The notes beneath the pieces were generated by a model. That model was not told the DNA's origin and did not search any database. It worked only from the letters and a program-made list of their open reading frames with translations. Shown in pieces: positions 8,053 through 16,968 of a DNA stretch of 64,000 nt; positions within the stretch are counted from its first letter, which is position 1; each line of letters opens with the position of its first letter. The translations under genes and the position numbers were made by a program. Source of the DNA: Thermasporomyces composti (GTDB lineage Bacteria > Actinomycetota > Actinomycetes > Propionibacteriales > Actinopolymorphaceae). The stretch lies in assembly GCF_003386795.1 (NCBI RefSeq), contig NZ_QTUC01000001.1, positions 3,410,001 through 3,474,000 on the forward strand, given 5' to 3'.

Positions 8053-10461
8053 TCAGCGGCGGAGGGTCGCGCGGTGGGTGGCACCGGCCGATCCCGTCAC
8101 AGCGACCCGCAGCCGCACAGTGGGGGACGTGGACAGCACGGTGACGGTGTCGTCGGCCTCCACGGTGTCGTACCCGCGACGGTCGAGCGTGACCGTGACG
8201 GAGGTGCCCTCCTGCGTCGGGTCGGCGACCGCCACCTCCAGCGTGCCGGCGCGCTCGCGCACGAGCACGGCGCACGGCTGGTCCACCGTGATCCGGCCGA
8301 TGCTGCCCGGCTGCCAGAAGTTCGCCGCGACGACGCCCAACCGAGGCGCCCGGATCGCCTGGACGGCCGCGGTATTGGCGAGGATCTGGAAGCCCGGAGC
8401 GTCCGCGAGCTCGGCGGTACGGGCTCGCGAGGCGCCTGGCACGACCGCGTAGGCGTACGTCGCGTCCGTCGGGTCGACGCCGTGGTCGAACCAGAGCGTG
8501 ACGTAGCGCCGGGTGAGCGGCGTCGTCGGGCCCCCGGTGTTGATGTCTCGCCAGGCGCCCGTGCGCTCCTCGCGAAGAACCCGAAGCGAGCCGCCGGCGG
8601 GGAACAGGTAGCCGGCAACCCCCTCGAGGTGAGCCCACCGGACACGCTCGACGGTCTCCTCCGCGCCCAGTGTGGTCGCGCGGACGCGGCCGTTCACCGT
8701 GAGCTCGTTGGTCCCGTCGGCATGCAGGTTGCGGTTCTCGACGATCGACTCGACCGCGTGACCCGAGGAGCCGGTGATCCCAGCGCCGAGCGCGACGACG
8801 TACTCGTCCAGGCAGAACCACGACTTCAGCGCGCGCATGGGGGACTCTGGTCCCTCCAGGTGCTGCCCGACGGTGGCGTAGCCGTCGAGCGTGGCGCCGC
8901 CGACCCAGGTCGCGGTCGGGGGGCGCGCCTCTCCCCACTGTCCACCGGCCCGATCCGGCAGCGGCTTCTTGTCGACGGTGATGCCGGGCAGACGGTAGAG
9001 GTCGACGGTCGGCCAGAAGGCGTCGGTGTACTGCCCGTTGTCCGCGTCGTAGAGGTAGGTCATGCCGGAGCCGGTGTGGTACCCGCGGTCGTTCTCGCCG
9101 TTCCCGCACTCGTAGTACGCGATCCGCGTCGACGCCATCGAGATCGCGAAGGCCCACCCCGGCCGGCGGTGCACCGCGCGCGCCATGCCGGGGAACAAGT
9201 TGTGGCCGACGGGCTCGGGGGCGGGCTCCACACCCGAGCGGCGCAGCTCGGTGACCAGGGCGGCCGCCGGCACGGACGCGTTGGCGAGCATGTCGCCGAA
9301 GGCGTCACGCTCGAGCCAGCCGGCCACGCGGGCCCGCCATCGGTCGGCGACCGCGGACTCGACGCCCAACGCCAGGCGCAGGATCGCCTCCACGGCTTGG
9401 TAGGCGTTGGTGTGGTCGGTCTCGTTCGCGCGGGAGATCGCGCGGCCCCGCACGAAGTCCATCATCCGCGCGTCGTGGATGACGGGCGCGTAGGTCCGCT
9501 CGACGGCGTCGACGAGGTTGTGCCGGCTCGGGTCACTGACCTCGTACGGCGAGTCGGCGAGCAGCGCGAAGAGCTTGCTCAGGCCGCCGAGCAGCACCAC
9601 GCCGTAGGTCCCCGTGTAGGCCACCCAGGTGTGCTGGATGAACGAGCCGTCCCGGTAGAAGCCGTCGCCTGTGGTGACGTACTGCCAGACATCGCTGAGG
9701 CCGTCGCGGGCGCGAATCACCTTGTCGGCGTCCTTCAACGCGATCCCGCGAACCGCTACCGCTTGACACAGGTCGACCCGGTTGGCGCCGGTCGACAGAC
9801 CACGACGGTCCCCGTGCATCATGTACCACGGGTCCGGCACGAACCAGTCGATCGCCGCGGCGTACCGCTGCAGGGCGTCGGGGCTGAGGTGGTCGTACAG
9901 CAGGCACATGGCGTCCGCGAGAGGCCGGCTTGCCCCGATCTCCCACGACCACCAGTTGCCGAACTCCTCCCTCCCGGCGTAGTAGCCCAGCTCGTTGACG
10001 GTCTCCAGCCCGGCGAGAATGTCGGCGAGGAGGTCCTCGTCACCGTAGAACCGGTTGCCTCTGGTCGCCCACGCCGTCGCCATCCGCGCGAGGTTGACGA
10101 GCGTGCTCGAGACGTGGGCGTCGTTGTCCATGCTCAAGTCGGCGAAGACCCGGTCCCGGTCGGGCGAACGCACGAGGTTGTCGAGATGGCCCTGGACGGT
10201 GTTCTCGAGACGACGCAGCGCGGCAGCCACCGCCGGCTCGTTCGGGTCGAGGTCGTCGCCGCCGGTCAGCAGCCTCACCCACGTGCGACGCAGCGAGTCG
10301 AACACGTCCCCGTCGTCAGCGACCGCCGGCCCGGCGCGGAAGCCTTGGTCGGCGAGGACCGCGGCGGCCGCGGCGCCGAGGAGCACCTGACGCCGCGTGG
10401 GTGCCCAACGGTGGAGCCCGTCGTGTGCGGGAGCGTCGTGGGGAGCGGGGCGCGTTGCCAC
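8053..10461 (-). CDS. Tat-exported polysaccharide lyase family 8 (hyaluronate/chondroitin/xanthan lyase type)
   Basis: This 802-residue secreted lyase would cut acidic polysaccharides by beta-elimination at uronic acid residues. The GTG at 10461 is chosen over the ATG at 10491 because GGAGG sits seven bases upstream. A twin-arginine signal, TRRQVLLGAAAAAV, follows. The aromatic patch NWWSWEIG is at about 169-176. The catalytic set is complete: Asn227 in GANR, His277 and Tyr286 in QHTWVAYTGTYG, and Arg339/Arg343 in RGRAISR. Spacings (50, 9, 53 and 4 residues) match those of pneumococcal hyaluronate lyase. The C-terminal beta domains are present. It stands alone with no transporter or second uronate enzyme nearby, so its substrate among hyaluronan, chondroitin, xanthan or other chains is open. 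Confidence 0.9.
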   Translation of the reverse strand: MATRPAPHDAPAHDGLHRWAPTRRQVLLGAAAAAVLADQGFRAGPAVADDGDVFDSLRRTWVRLLTGGDDLDPNEPAVAAALRRLENTVQGHLDNLVRSPDRDRVFADLSMDNDAHVSSTLVNLARMATAWATRGNRFYGDEDLLADILAGLETVNELGYYAGREEFGNWWSWEIGASRPLADAMCLLYDHLSPDALQRYAAAIDWFVPDPWYMMHGDRRGLSTGANRVDLCQAVAVRGIALKDADKVIRARDGLSDVWQYVTTGDGFYRDGSFIQHTWVAYTGTYGVVLLGGLSKLFALLADSPYEVSDPSRHNLVDAVERTYAPVIHDARMMDFVRGRAISRANETDHTNAYQAVEAILRLALGVESAVADRWRARVAGWLERDAFGDMLANASVPAAALVTELRRSGVEPAPEPVGHNLFPGMARAVHRRPGWAFAISMASTRIAYYECGNGENDRGYHTGSGMTYLYDADNGQYTDAFWPTVDLYRLPGITVDKKPLPDRAGGQWGEARPPTATWVGGATLDGYATVGQHLEGPESPMRALKSWFCLDEYVVALGAGITGSSGHAVESIVENRNLHADGTNELTVNGRVRATTLGAEETVERVRWAHLEGVAGYLFPAGGSLRVLREERTGAWRDINTGGPTTPLTRRYVTLWFDHGVDPTDATYAYAVVPGASRARTAELADAPGFQILANTAAVQAIRAPRLGVVAANFWQPGSIGRITVDQPCAVLVRERAGTLEVAVADPTQEGTSVTVTLDRRGYDTVEADDTVTVLSTSPTVRLRVAVTGSAGATHRATLRR

Positions 10462-10775
10462 GTCGGCACCTCCAGCGCTGATCGTGATCAAGGCAGCCGG
10501 ACGCTACCAAGATCAGGTGCTGGCCGCCGACACCGCCGCCGATCTTGGTCGTCCGGTCGTGCCCCTCGACACCGGTGGGCGTGGCGAGGACCGGCGACCT
10601 CCGGCGGTCCGGCGAGGTTGGACCGTCGGGTCTGCGCGCAACGGTTGGGGAAATCGACGCTGGGGGAGTGCCTCGTCTCGATCGGCCGACCGTGGCCCGT
10701 GGGTGGGGAGGGGCGCCGGCGCGTCGGACGTGACACGATGAGGCTCCGGGCGGTGAGCGGAGCGGAGGTCAGGAG
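10462..10775. other. Divergent intergenic region with a 9-base inverted repeat
   Basis: The 314 bases between the PL8 gene and the WS/DGAT gene hold both promoters. ACCAAGATC at 10506-10514 and its exact complement GATCTTGGT at 10541-10549 are 26 bases apart, about 45 bases before the PL8 start. This could be an operator for the lyase. No coding sequence is supported. Confidence 0.45.
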
Positions 10776-12212
10776 ATGCCGGACCGGCTGAGCGCGCTGG
10801 ACGTGTCGTTCCTGTACCTCGAGGAACCCACCACGCCCATGCACGTGGGCAGCGTCGGGGTGTTCGAGACACCCGAAAGCGGGTTCGGCTTCGACGACCT
10901 CGTGGACGTGGTTCGGGAGCGCCTGGCCTATGTCCCGCGCTATCGGCAGCGGGTTCGGTGGGTGCCGGGCAACCTCGCCCATCCGGTGTGGGTGGACGAC
11001 GAGGACTTCGACCTCACCTACCACGTCCGTCGATCGGCTGTTCCGCGTCCCGGCACGCCCGACCAGCTACGGGAGCTCGTCGCGCGCATCATGAGCCGGC
11101 CGCTCGACAGGTCCCGCCCGCTGTGGGAGATGTACCTCGTCGAAGGTCTGGAAGGCGGCCGCTTCGCGCTGCTGTCGAAGACGCACCAGGCGATGGTCGA
11201 CGGGATCTCCACCGTCGACATCGGCCAAGTCGTCCTTGACACCACACCTCACCGACCCGAGGCGCCGGCCGACACGTGGACGCCCTCGGCCGAGCCGTCC
11301 TCCATCGAGCTGCTCGCCGGGGCGCTCGTCGACGTCGTCCGGCGTCCGGGCGACCTCCTGGAGTCCGCCCAGCGGACACTCACCGACCTTCCGCGCGCGG
11401 CGGCCCGGGCGGTGCGCCTTCTCGGTGGGGCGGCCGGCGGCGTCGCGACCGCCATGCGGACCGCCGCCCGACCGGCCCCGACGAGTCCGCTCAACGTGTC
11501 GATCGGCGCCCAGCGGCGCTTCGCGTCGGTCGACACCAGTCTCGACGACTATCGCGCGGTCCGTCGGCGGCGAGGTGTGGCCATCAACGACGTCGTGCTC
11601 GCCACGATCGCCGGTGCTCTCCGGTCCTGGCTGTTCACCCGCGGTGTGCGCGTGGTGTCGACGACGACGGTGCGCGCGCTGGTGCCCATGAGCGTGCTGA
11701 CCGACGACAGCTCTCGAAGCCACGTCGCGGAGTACATCCTCGACCTGCCGGTGGGTGAGGCGAATCCCGCCATGCGTCTCCAGCAGGTGGCGTACGCGAC
11801 GAAGGCACACCGGGAGGCCAGTCACGCGGTGCGAGCCCGCGCGCTCGCCGGCATGGCCGGCTTCGCTCCACCGACGCTCCACGCACTGGGCGCCCGGGTG
11901 GCGAGCTCCCTGTCCCGGCGGGTCTTCAACCTCGTCGTCACGAACGTGCCGGGTCCTCAGACCACGCTCTACGTCGCCGGTGCTCCCATGGTGGCGAGCT
12001 ATCCGGTGGTGCCCCTGGCGAAGGGGCAAGCACTCGCGATCGGGCTCACGTCGTACAAGGGCAAGGTGTGCTTCGGCCTCAACGCTGACCGGGACGCCAT
12101 GCCCGATCTGAACGTTCTCGCCCAATGCATCCCGGATGCCCTGACCGAGCTCGTGGAGGCGGTCGAACAGATGCCAACACGGCCCGACCGACGCGCTCGC
12201 AAGGCACACTGA
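10776..12212 (+). CDS. WS/DGAT-family O-acyltransferase
   Basis: This 478-residue protein belongs to the wax ester synthase/acyl-CoA:diacylglycerol acyltransferase family, which makes triacylglycerol or wax esters at the membrane surface. The N terminus MPDRLSALDVSFLYLEEPTTPMHVGSV is diagnostic, as are PLDRSRPLWEMYLVEGL and the late block NLVVTNVPGPQTTLYVAGA with the PVVPLAKGQALAIG segment. The catalytic HHxxxDG motif appears as HQAMVDG at 137-143, so the second His is Gln. The start has an AGGAG ribosome binding site. A patatin-like lipase gene follows after 64 bases, so synthesis and hydrolysis of an acyl ester may be paired. Confidence 0.9.
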   Translation: MPDRLSALDVSFLYLEEPTTPMHVGSVGVFETPESGFGFDDLVDVVRERLAYVPRYRQRVRWVPGNLAHPVWVDDEDFDLTYHVRRSAVPRPGTPDQLRELVARIMSRPLDRSRPLWEMYLVEGLEGGRFALLSKTHQAMVDGISTVDIGQVVLDTTPHRPEAPADTWTPSAEPSSIELLAGALVDVVRRPGDLLESAQRTLTDLPRAAARAVRLLGGAAGGVATAMRTAARPAPTSPLNVSIGAQRRFASVDTSLDDYRAVRRRRGVAINDVVLATIAGALRSWLFTRGVRVVSTTTVRALVPMSVLTDDSSRSHVAEYILDLPVGEANPAMRLQQVAYATKAHREASHAVRARALAGMAGFAPPTLHALGARVASSLSRRVFNLVVTNVPGPQTTLYVAGAPMVASYPVVPLAKGQALAIGLTSYKGKVCFGLNADRDAMPDLNVLAQCIPDALTELVEAVEQMPTRPDRRARKAH

Positions 12213-12276
12213 GAGTCAGGAGGACCAGGAGTCGAGGACGCCAGGAGGACCCTGAGCCCCCGGTAAGGAGGGCGGA

Positions 12277-13332
12277 ATGAGCAGCCCGCGGCGTGGTTTG
12301 GTACTCGGTGCGGGTGGTGTCCTTGGTGCGGCTTGGATGATCGGGGCACTCTGCGCCCTCGAAGAAGAGACCGACATCAACACCACCAAGGTTGACCTCC
12401 TCGTCGGCACATCCGCCGGGTCCGTCGTGGCGGCCCTCCTGGCCGCGGGCGTGTCCCCCGAGGAGCAGCGGGCACACCAGCTAGGGGAGAACCTCGACGG
12501 AAGCGTTCTCAACGGGGTGGAGTTGGACTATGACGCCCTCGGCGGGCGTCCACCGACGCCGTGGCCGGGTGTCGGCTCGGCTCGGCTGCTCGCCGCGATC
12601 GTCCGTGACCGGCGGCTGCTCAGCGCGCCGCTGGTCCTGGCCGGTCTGCTGCCTCGTGGCCGAGGATCGGTGGACACCCTCGTCAACCTCATCGACCAGA
12701 TCGTGCCGCGCTGGCCGAAACACCCGGAGTTTCTCGCCGTCGCCATGGACTACCACGCGGGGGAGCGGGTCGCGTTGGGGCGCAAGAGCGGCTCGTCGGT
12801 CCGGCCCTCCCAAGCGGTCGCCGCGTCGTGCGCGATCCCGGGGTGGTTCGCTCCCGTCGAGATCGACGGCAGGGTATACGTCGACGGTGGCACCGCGTCG
12901 ATCGCCTCGGCGGACTTGGCGGCTGGGCGGAACCTCGACGAGGTCTACGTGTTCGCTCCGCTGGCGTGGTTGGCGTCCCCGGAGTCGATGAGCCCGTCGT
13001 TGTGGATGCTGCAGCACTGGCGACGTGCGCTGACCCGCCAGCTCAGCCGTGAGGTCGACGTGCTGCGCGCCGAGGGCACGAAGGTCACCGTCATCGCGCC
13101 GACGGCCGAGGACCTGATCGCCTTGGGCACCAACCCGATGGACCAGCAGCGCCGCCTGCAGGTGCTGGAGACGTCGCTGCGCACGAGCCGGGCCGCCTTC
13201 CGAGGGATGCGCCGCCGTCGAGTTCGCCAAGGTGTCCGGGTGCGGCAGGGTGGACGCGCTGTCTCAGACCATCGCGACGTGCGCCATCATGCCGACGTGT
13301 CGCACGCGCGCCGGCGAGGCCGCTCGTCCTGA
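12277..13332 (+). CDS. Patatin-like phospholipase
   Basis: This 351-residue protein is a serine acyl hydrolase of the patatin/RssA type. The oxyanion-hole glycine stretch LVLGAGGVLGAAWMIG is at the N terminus, the nucleophile elbow GTSAG is at about 44-48, and the catalytic Asp lies in VYVDGGTAS near 203-210, giving the Ser/Asp dyad. The body reaches about residue 300 (LQVLETSLRTSRAAFRG). The last 45 residues are extremely basic (RRRRVRQGVRVRQGGR) and unlike the family; they may come from a late frame change. AAGGAGG precedes the ATG. The gene lies downstream of the WS/DGAT gene on the same strand and may act on the same lipids. Confidence 0.85.
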   Translation: MSSPRRGLVLGAGGVLGAAWMIGALCALEEETDINTTKVDLLVGTSAGSVVAALLAAGVSPEEQRAHQLGENLDGSVLNGVELDYDALGGRPPTPWPGVGSARLLAAIVRDRRLLSAPLVLAGLLPRGRGSVDTLVNLIDQIVPRWPKHPEFLAVAMDYHAGERVALGRKSGSSVRPSQAVAASCAIPGWFAPVEIDGRVYVDGGTASIASADLAAGRNLDEVYVFAPLAWLASPESMSPSLWMLQHWRRALTRQLSREVDVLRAEGTKVTVIAPTAEDLIALGTNPMDQQRRLQVLETSLRTSRAAFRGMRRRRVRQGVRVRQGGRAVSDHRDVRHHADVSHARRRGRSS

Positions 13333-13387
13333 GCGCGAGCTCGCGCGCGCGTACACGGGGCAGTGTGAGGTTCGGGAAGGACGCAGC

Positions 13388-13879
13388 ATGCGGGTCTACC
13401 TCGGTGTCACCATGACCGAGCTCGCGGCCGCCGTCGCCCACGGTGGGTTCGGCCCCCCGCCGCTGACGGCGCACGCCGTGACCCCGGCCTTGCGGGAGTG
13501 GCTCGTCGACGGCGACCAGGAGGAGTTGGAGTACGCCGCGACGGAGGGTGCGGCGCACACCTCGTTGCAGAAGGTGAGCGCCGATCCGCGCGCGCCTCGC
13601 CGACGGGTGGTCGTGGCCGCGGACGTGCCAGACGCGATGGTGCGGCCGGTTGCCGGTCAGACGCGGTCGACGGTGGAGGTCCAGACCGCGGTTCGGCTGT
13701 CGGATGTCGCCTCCGTCCACGTCGACGAGCCGGCCGCCACCGAAGCCGTCGAGGCGGCGGTGGCCGCGCTCGCGCGAGCGAGCGAGGACGACACCGTCAC
13801 CGACGAGCTCGCCGAGCGTGAGCTGCTGTGGTACGCGCGGCAAGAGATTCCGGACCTGCTCGCCGAGGTGACGACCTAA
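13388..13879 (+). CDS. DUF6912 family protein
   Basis: This 163-residue protein begins MRVYLGVTMTELAAAVAHGGFGPPPLTAHAVT, the signature of the actinobacterial DUF6912 family. The ATG at 13388 follows a GGAAGGA ribosome binding site; the longer frame from 13232 has no family similarity in its first 52 residues. The core alternates Val-rich strands (RRRVVVAADVPDAMV, VEVQTAVRLSDVASVHVDE) with a helical C terminus ending LLWYARQEIPDLLAE. Its function is unknown. It is convergent with the response regulator gene, with only 11 bases between the two stops. Confidence 0.8.
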   Translation: MRVYLGVTMTELAAAVAHGGFGPPPLTAHAVTPALREWLVDGDQEELEYAATEGAAHTSLQKVSADPRAPRRRVVVAADVPDAMVRPVAGQTRSTVEVQTAVRLSDVASVHVDEPAATEAVEAAVAALARASEDDTVTDELAERELLWYARQEIPDLLAEVTT

Positions 13880-13890
13880 CGGGGGCCGGG

Positions 13891-14583
13891 CTACCCGGCG
13901 TCGAGAGAGTCGTCGAGTTCCTCGGCGGCGCCGGCCGCCTTGACCACCGCCTCGAGCTTCGACCGTGCGTCCAGCTTCTCCAGAATCCTTCGGACGTGGC
14001 TTCGAACCGTCGGGTAGGCGATGTTCAAGCGGGCCGCGATCTCGCGGTTGTCCAAGCCTTTCGACATCAGCTGGAGAATCTCTCGCTCGCGGGTGGTGAG
14101 ACTCTCCAACGCCTGCGCCCGATCCGACTTTCTCCGGGTTTCCTCCCGGCACTTGCTCAGCAGCTCGGCGAGCCGCTGGGCGGGGATGAGCATCTCCCCG
14201 TCGGCCGCCCGGCGTACTGCGTCAACGATCTCTTGACTGCTCGAGGTCTTGCACAAGTAGCCTGACGCGCCTGCCTCGACGGCGGCGATCATCGCTTGGT
14301 CGCTGTCGTCCGCGCTGACGAAGACCACCGTGGTGTCGGGCCGCTTCTCACGGATGCGACGAGCCGCGTCGACACCGCTCCCGTCAGGGAGCCAGTAGTC
14401 CACGACGAGCACATCGACTCGTTCTTCGTCGGCGATCCGCACAGCGTCGTCCACGGTGGACGCCCAACCGAGGACGGAGAGGTCCGGGTGCTCGTCGAGG
14501 AGGGCGGTCATGCCCTCCGCAACCACAGCGTGATCTTCCACGACGAGTACCCGAATCGGGCCGGTATCGGGTGGTGTGGTCAC
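13891..14583 (-). CDS. LuxR/NarL-family response regulator
   Basis: This 230-residue regulator has an N-terminal receiver with the phospho-acceptor Asp62 in VLVVDYWLPDGSG and a conserved Lys in GYLCKTSS. The C-terminal LuxR-type helix-turn-helix reads LTTREREILQLMSKGLDNRE followed by IAARLNIAYPTVRSHVRRIL. The GTG at 14583 is the start, because its first four bases GTGA overlap the stop of the upstream kinase. This tight coupling makes it the cognate partner of the hybrid kinase. It is the last gene of the seven-gene leftward operon with glycosyltransferases. Confidence 0.92.
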   Translation of the reverse strand: MTTPPDTGPIRVLVVEDHAVVAEGMTALLDEHPDLSVLGWASTVDDAVRIADEERVDVLVVDYWLPDGSGVDAARRIREKRPDTTVVFVSADDSDQAMIAAVEAGASGYLCKTSSSQEIVDAVRRAADGEMLIPAQRLAELLSKCREETRRKSDRAQALESLTTREREILQLMSKGLDNREIAARLNIAYPTVRSHVRRILEKLDARSKLEAVVKAAGAAEELDDSLDAG

Positions 14584-16490
14584 TCCTCGCCTCCGCGCCG
14601 CAGTCCCCCCTCGTGCGGAATCCAGAACTCCACGGTAGTACCAGCCCCGGGGGCGCTTTCGATCCGGCACCAGCCGCCGACGATGTCGGCGCGGTCCCGC
14701 ATGAGGGTTAGCCCCAGATGTCCCGGTCGTCCCTCCACCGAGCGTACGTCGAAGCCGACGCCGTCGTCGGTGATCTCCACCAGAGTGCCTCCCTCGACCC
14801 CAACCAGCCGCACGTCGACTCGCCGTGCCCGAGCGTGCTTGCGCACGTTCATCAGCGCGTCTTGGGCGATGCGGTAGATGAGAACCCGAGTCTGTCGCGG
14901 TGGCTCCTCCTCGAGGCGATTGTCTAGATGGCACTCGATGCCCGTCTCCGTCTGGAGTTGTTCGAGGTAGGCCTTGATGGCGGCGACGAGCCCCTCGTGC
15001 TCCAACGCCGGTGGGCGGAAGTCGAAGATCAGTCGACGCAAGCGGTCCGCGGCGAGTCGGATCGTCTCCTCGAGCTTGGCGAGAACCCGCAGGTCCTCAG
15101 GGTCGCTCAGGCGTCGACGGAGCTGCTGGAGGCGGAGCGCGGCGGCCGTGATGACCTGGAGGCTGTCGTCGTGGATGCCCGCCGCGATCCGCCATCGCTC
15201 GCGCTCCTGCGCGCCCACGAGGTCAACCAAGACGTTGCGATGGGACTGTCCCGCCGCCCGTAGCGTCTCGACGCTGCGCTCCAAAGCAGCGCGCGATCCG
15301 GCCATCTCGGTCATGTCCCGCATGGCCAGGATGACCTGGACACCTTCATCAGTCCGGATACGACCGATGCTCACGCTGACGGGAAAGTCGCTCCCGTCGC
15401 GCCGCCTGGCGGTCAGCTCCATGCTGACCGGCGTGAGGTCCTGCGCGCCGCGGGTGTCGTCGGCCTCCCGCCGATAGATGGTCACCGGGTGCTCGGGCAG
15501 CAGGACGTCGACCTCCTGGCCCACCAAATCCTCACGGGCGTAACCGAACAACTGCTCGGCGGCGGCGTTGACCAACTGGATCGTGCCGTCGGTGTCCACC
15601 AGGACGGTCGCGTCCGGGAAGGCCTCGAACAGGCGCCGGAAGCGGGCCTCGGTGAGGCTGAGCTCGCTCACGTCCCGGAGGAACACCGCGACTCCGCGTT
15701 GCCCGTGCGGCATGGGTGTGGCGGAGACCTCGACCGGAAACGTGGTCCCATCCTTGCGTCGTCCGGTCGCGGTGAAGTGGACCGCGGGTTCCTCGTCGGG
15801 CGGCTCCCGACGAACCAGCCGGTGAAGGAGCTCGTCCGCCGGTTCGCCGTACTTCGACGTCGGCACGAGAGTCGTCACCGGCAGGTCGATGAGCTCTGTG
15901 CGTCGGTACCCGAACAGTCGCGCCGCCCTGGCGTTCACGAGCTCGATGCTGCCGTCCGCCGCCACGAGCACGACAGCGGCCTCCACCCGGTCGAGCAGCT
16001 GTCGGAGGAGGTTGGCGTTCTGCAAGGCGACGGCGCCGGAACGACGCTCGTTCTCCAGCTCCCGTCGAAGCAGGAAGACGCACTCGCGCGCCAGCGCGGC
16101 CGACATGCTGAGCTGGCCACGTGCCGCACGGGCGATGGCCTCCAGCAGCTCCTCGTCACGGCTGCCCTTGACGAGGTAGGCGGACGCTCCCGCGGCCAGG
16201 ACCTCGATCGCGTTGCTGGCGTTCTCGTAGGCGGACAGGACGATCACAGCGGTCGTGGGCGAGCGGTCCTGGATCGCCTTGATCGTCGCTGGAGCGGTGC
16301 CACCCGGCATCCGGATGTCCAGGACGACGACCCGTGGCCGATCTCGGGCCGCGAGCCGGATGACGTCGTCGTGGTTGACCGCCTCCCCGACCAGCTCGAG
16401 CTCAGACTGGCTCGAGATGAGGTCGGCCAGGGCGTCGCGCATCGCCCGGTCGTCATCCGCGATCACCACGCGGATTCGTGGCTCAACCAT
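14580..16490 (-). CDS. Receiver-PAS-PAS histidine kinase (NarX/DesK type)
   Basis: This 636-residue soluble kinase has no membrane segment, so it senses a cytoplasmic or receiver-borne signal. It starts with a full receiver domain (acidic ADDD at 11-14, Asp58 in VVVLDIRMPGG, Lys in YLVKGS). Two PAS domains follow, at about 165-280 (RLFGYRRTELIDLP) and 290-405 (QLFGYAREDLVGQE). Next come the HisKA_3 dimerisation helix with His440 in ERWRIAAGIHDDSLQ and a C-terminal ATPase domain with NVRKHA and DDGVGFD. An N-terminal receiver on this kinase class suggests a phosphorelay or input from another kinase. It overlaps the gene before it by 8 bases and the regulator after it by 4. Confidence 0.92.
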   Translation of the reverse strand: MVEPRIRVVIADDDRAMRDALADLISSQSELELVGEAVNHDDVIRLAARDRPRVVVLDIRMPGGTAPATIKAIQDRSPTTAVIVLSAYENASNAIEVLAAGASAYLVKGSRDEELLEAIARAARGQLSMSAALARECVFLLRRELENERRSGAVALQNANLLRQLLDRVEAAVVLVAADGSIELVNARAARLFGYRRTELIDLPVTTLVPTSKYGEPADELLHRLVRREPPDEEPAVHFTATGRRKDGTTFPVEVSATPMPHGQRGVAVFLRDVSELSLTEARFRRLFEAFPDATVLVDTDGTIQLVNAAAEQLFGYAREDLVGQEVDVLLPEHPVTIYRREADDTRGAQDLTPVSMELTARRRDGSDFPVSVSIGRIRTDEGVQVILAMRDMTEMAGSRAALERSVETLRAAGQSHRNVLVDLVGAQERERWRIAAGIHDDSLQVITAAALRLQQLRRRLSDPEDLRVLAKLEETIRLAADRLRRLIFDFRPPALEHEGLVAAIKAYLEQLQTETGIECHLDNRLEEEPPRQTRVLIYRIAQDALMNVRKHARARRVDVRLVGVEGGTLVEITDDGVGFDVRSVEGRPGHLGLTLMRDRADIVGGWCRIESAPGAGTTVEFWIPHEGGLRRGGEE

Positions 16491-16926
16491 GCGGTGCTCC
16501 GACCCGTGCGAGCGCGGCGTGTGGGCTTGCTACCTGCACCTGGAGTGGAATGTCGTGGGTGATCCACGGCAGGGCGTGCGCGACCGGACCCACCAGGGTC
16601 TCGTAGTGGTCGGCGTCAACCCGGCCGCACAAGGCGACCGCGATCGCCGCGTCCCAGGTCGCGGCCCAGAATGCCCAGTCGGCGGTGTGGGAGCGGTTGG
16701 CCACGTCTATCGCCTTCTGGCGAGCGAGCGCGGCCGCGCCCAACGTGGCCAACCGCTCCCTCGGCGTCATTGCCTGCCCGATGGCGGCCCAGGCACTCGC
16801 CCGGGCTCGTGGCGACTGACGCCGCCGGTGGGCCGCCACCGCCTCGACCTGCCCGACGTCGAGCTGGTCGAGCGAGGAGAGCAGGTGCAGGACCCCTCGC
16901 GTGTTAGGCCCGAGGAAGTCGGTCAT
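16483..16926 (-). CDS. Uncharacterised 147-residue protein in the kinase operon
   Basis: No known family is recognised. The protein is soluble and mostly alpha-helical, with a basic Arg/Ala stretch (AAHRRRQSPRARASAWAAIG) and a Trp-rich segment (TADWAFWAATWDAAIAVALCG). The end is less charged (VAHALPWITHDIPLQV). Its stop lies inside the start of the hybrid kinase (8-base overlap), so the two are translated together and it may be a sensor accessory or signal-binding partner. The start at 16926 lies 42 bases after the repeat-protein gene. Codon use and GC content resemble the neighbours. Confidence 0.6.
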   Translation of the reverse strand: MTDFLGPNTRGVLHLLSSLDQLDVGQVEAVAAHRRRQSPRARASAWAAIGQAMTPRERLATLGAAALARQKAIDVANRSHTADWAFWAATWDAAIAVALCGRVDADHYETLVGPVAHALPWITHDIPLQVQVASPHAALARVGAPHG

Positions 16927-16968
16927 CGCGAGGCTCCTTCCTGGTCTCGCGCCCGGCTCGAGTCCTCG

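Noticed and set aside
7627-10791. 1054-residue plus-strand frame
   Set aside because: It lies opposite the PL8 gene and the end of the CpaE-like gene and has shadow-like Arg/Val/His composition without family motifs.
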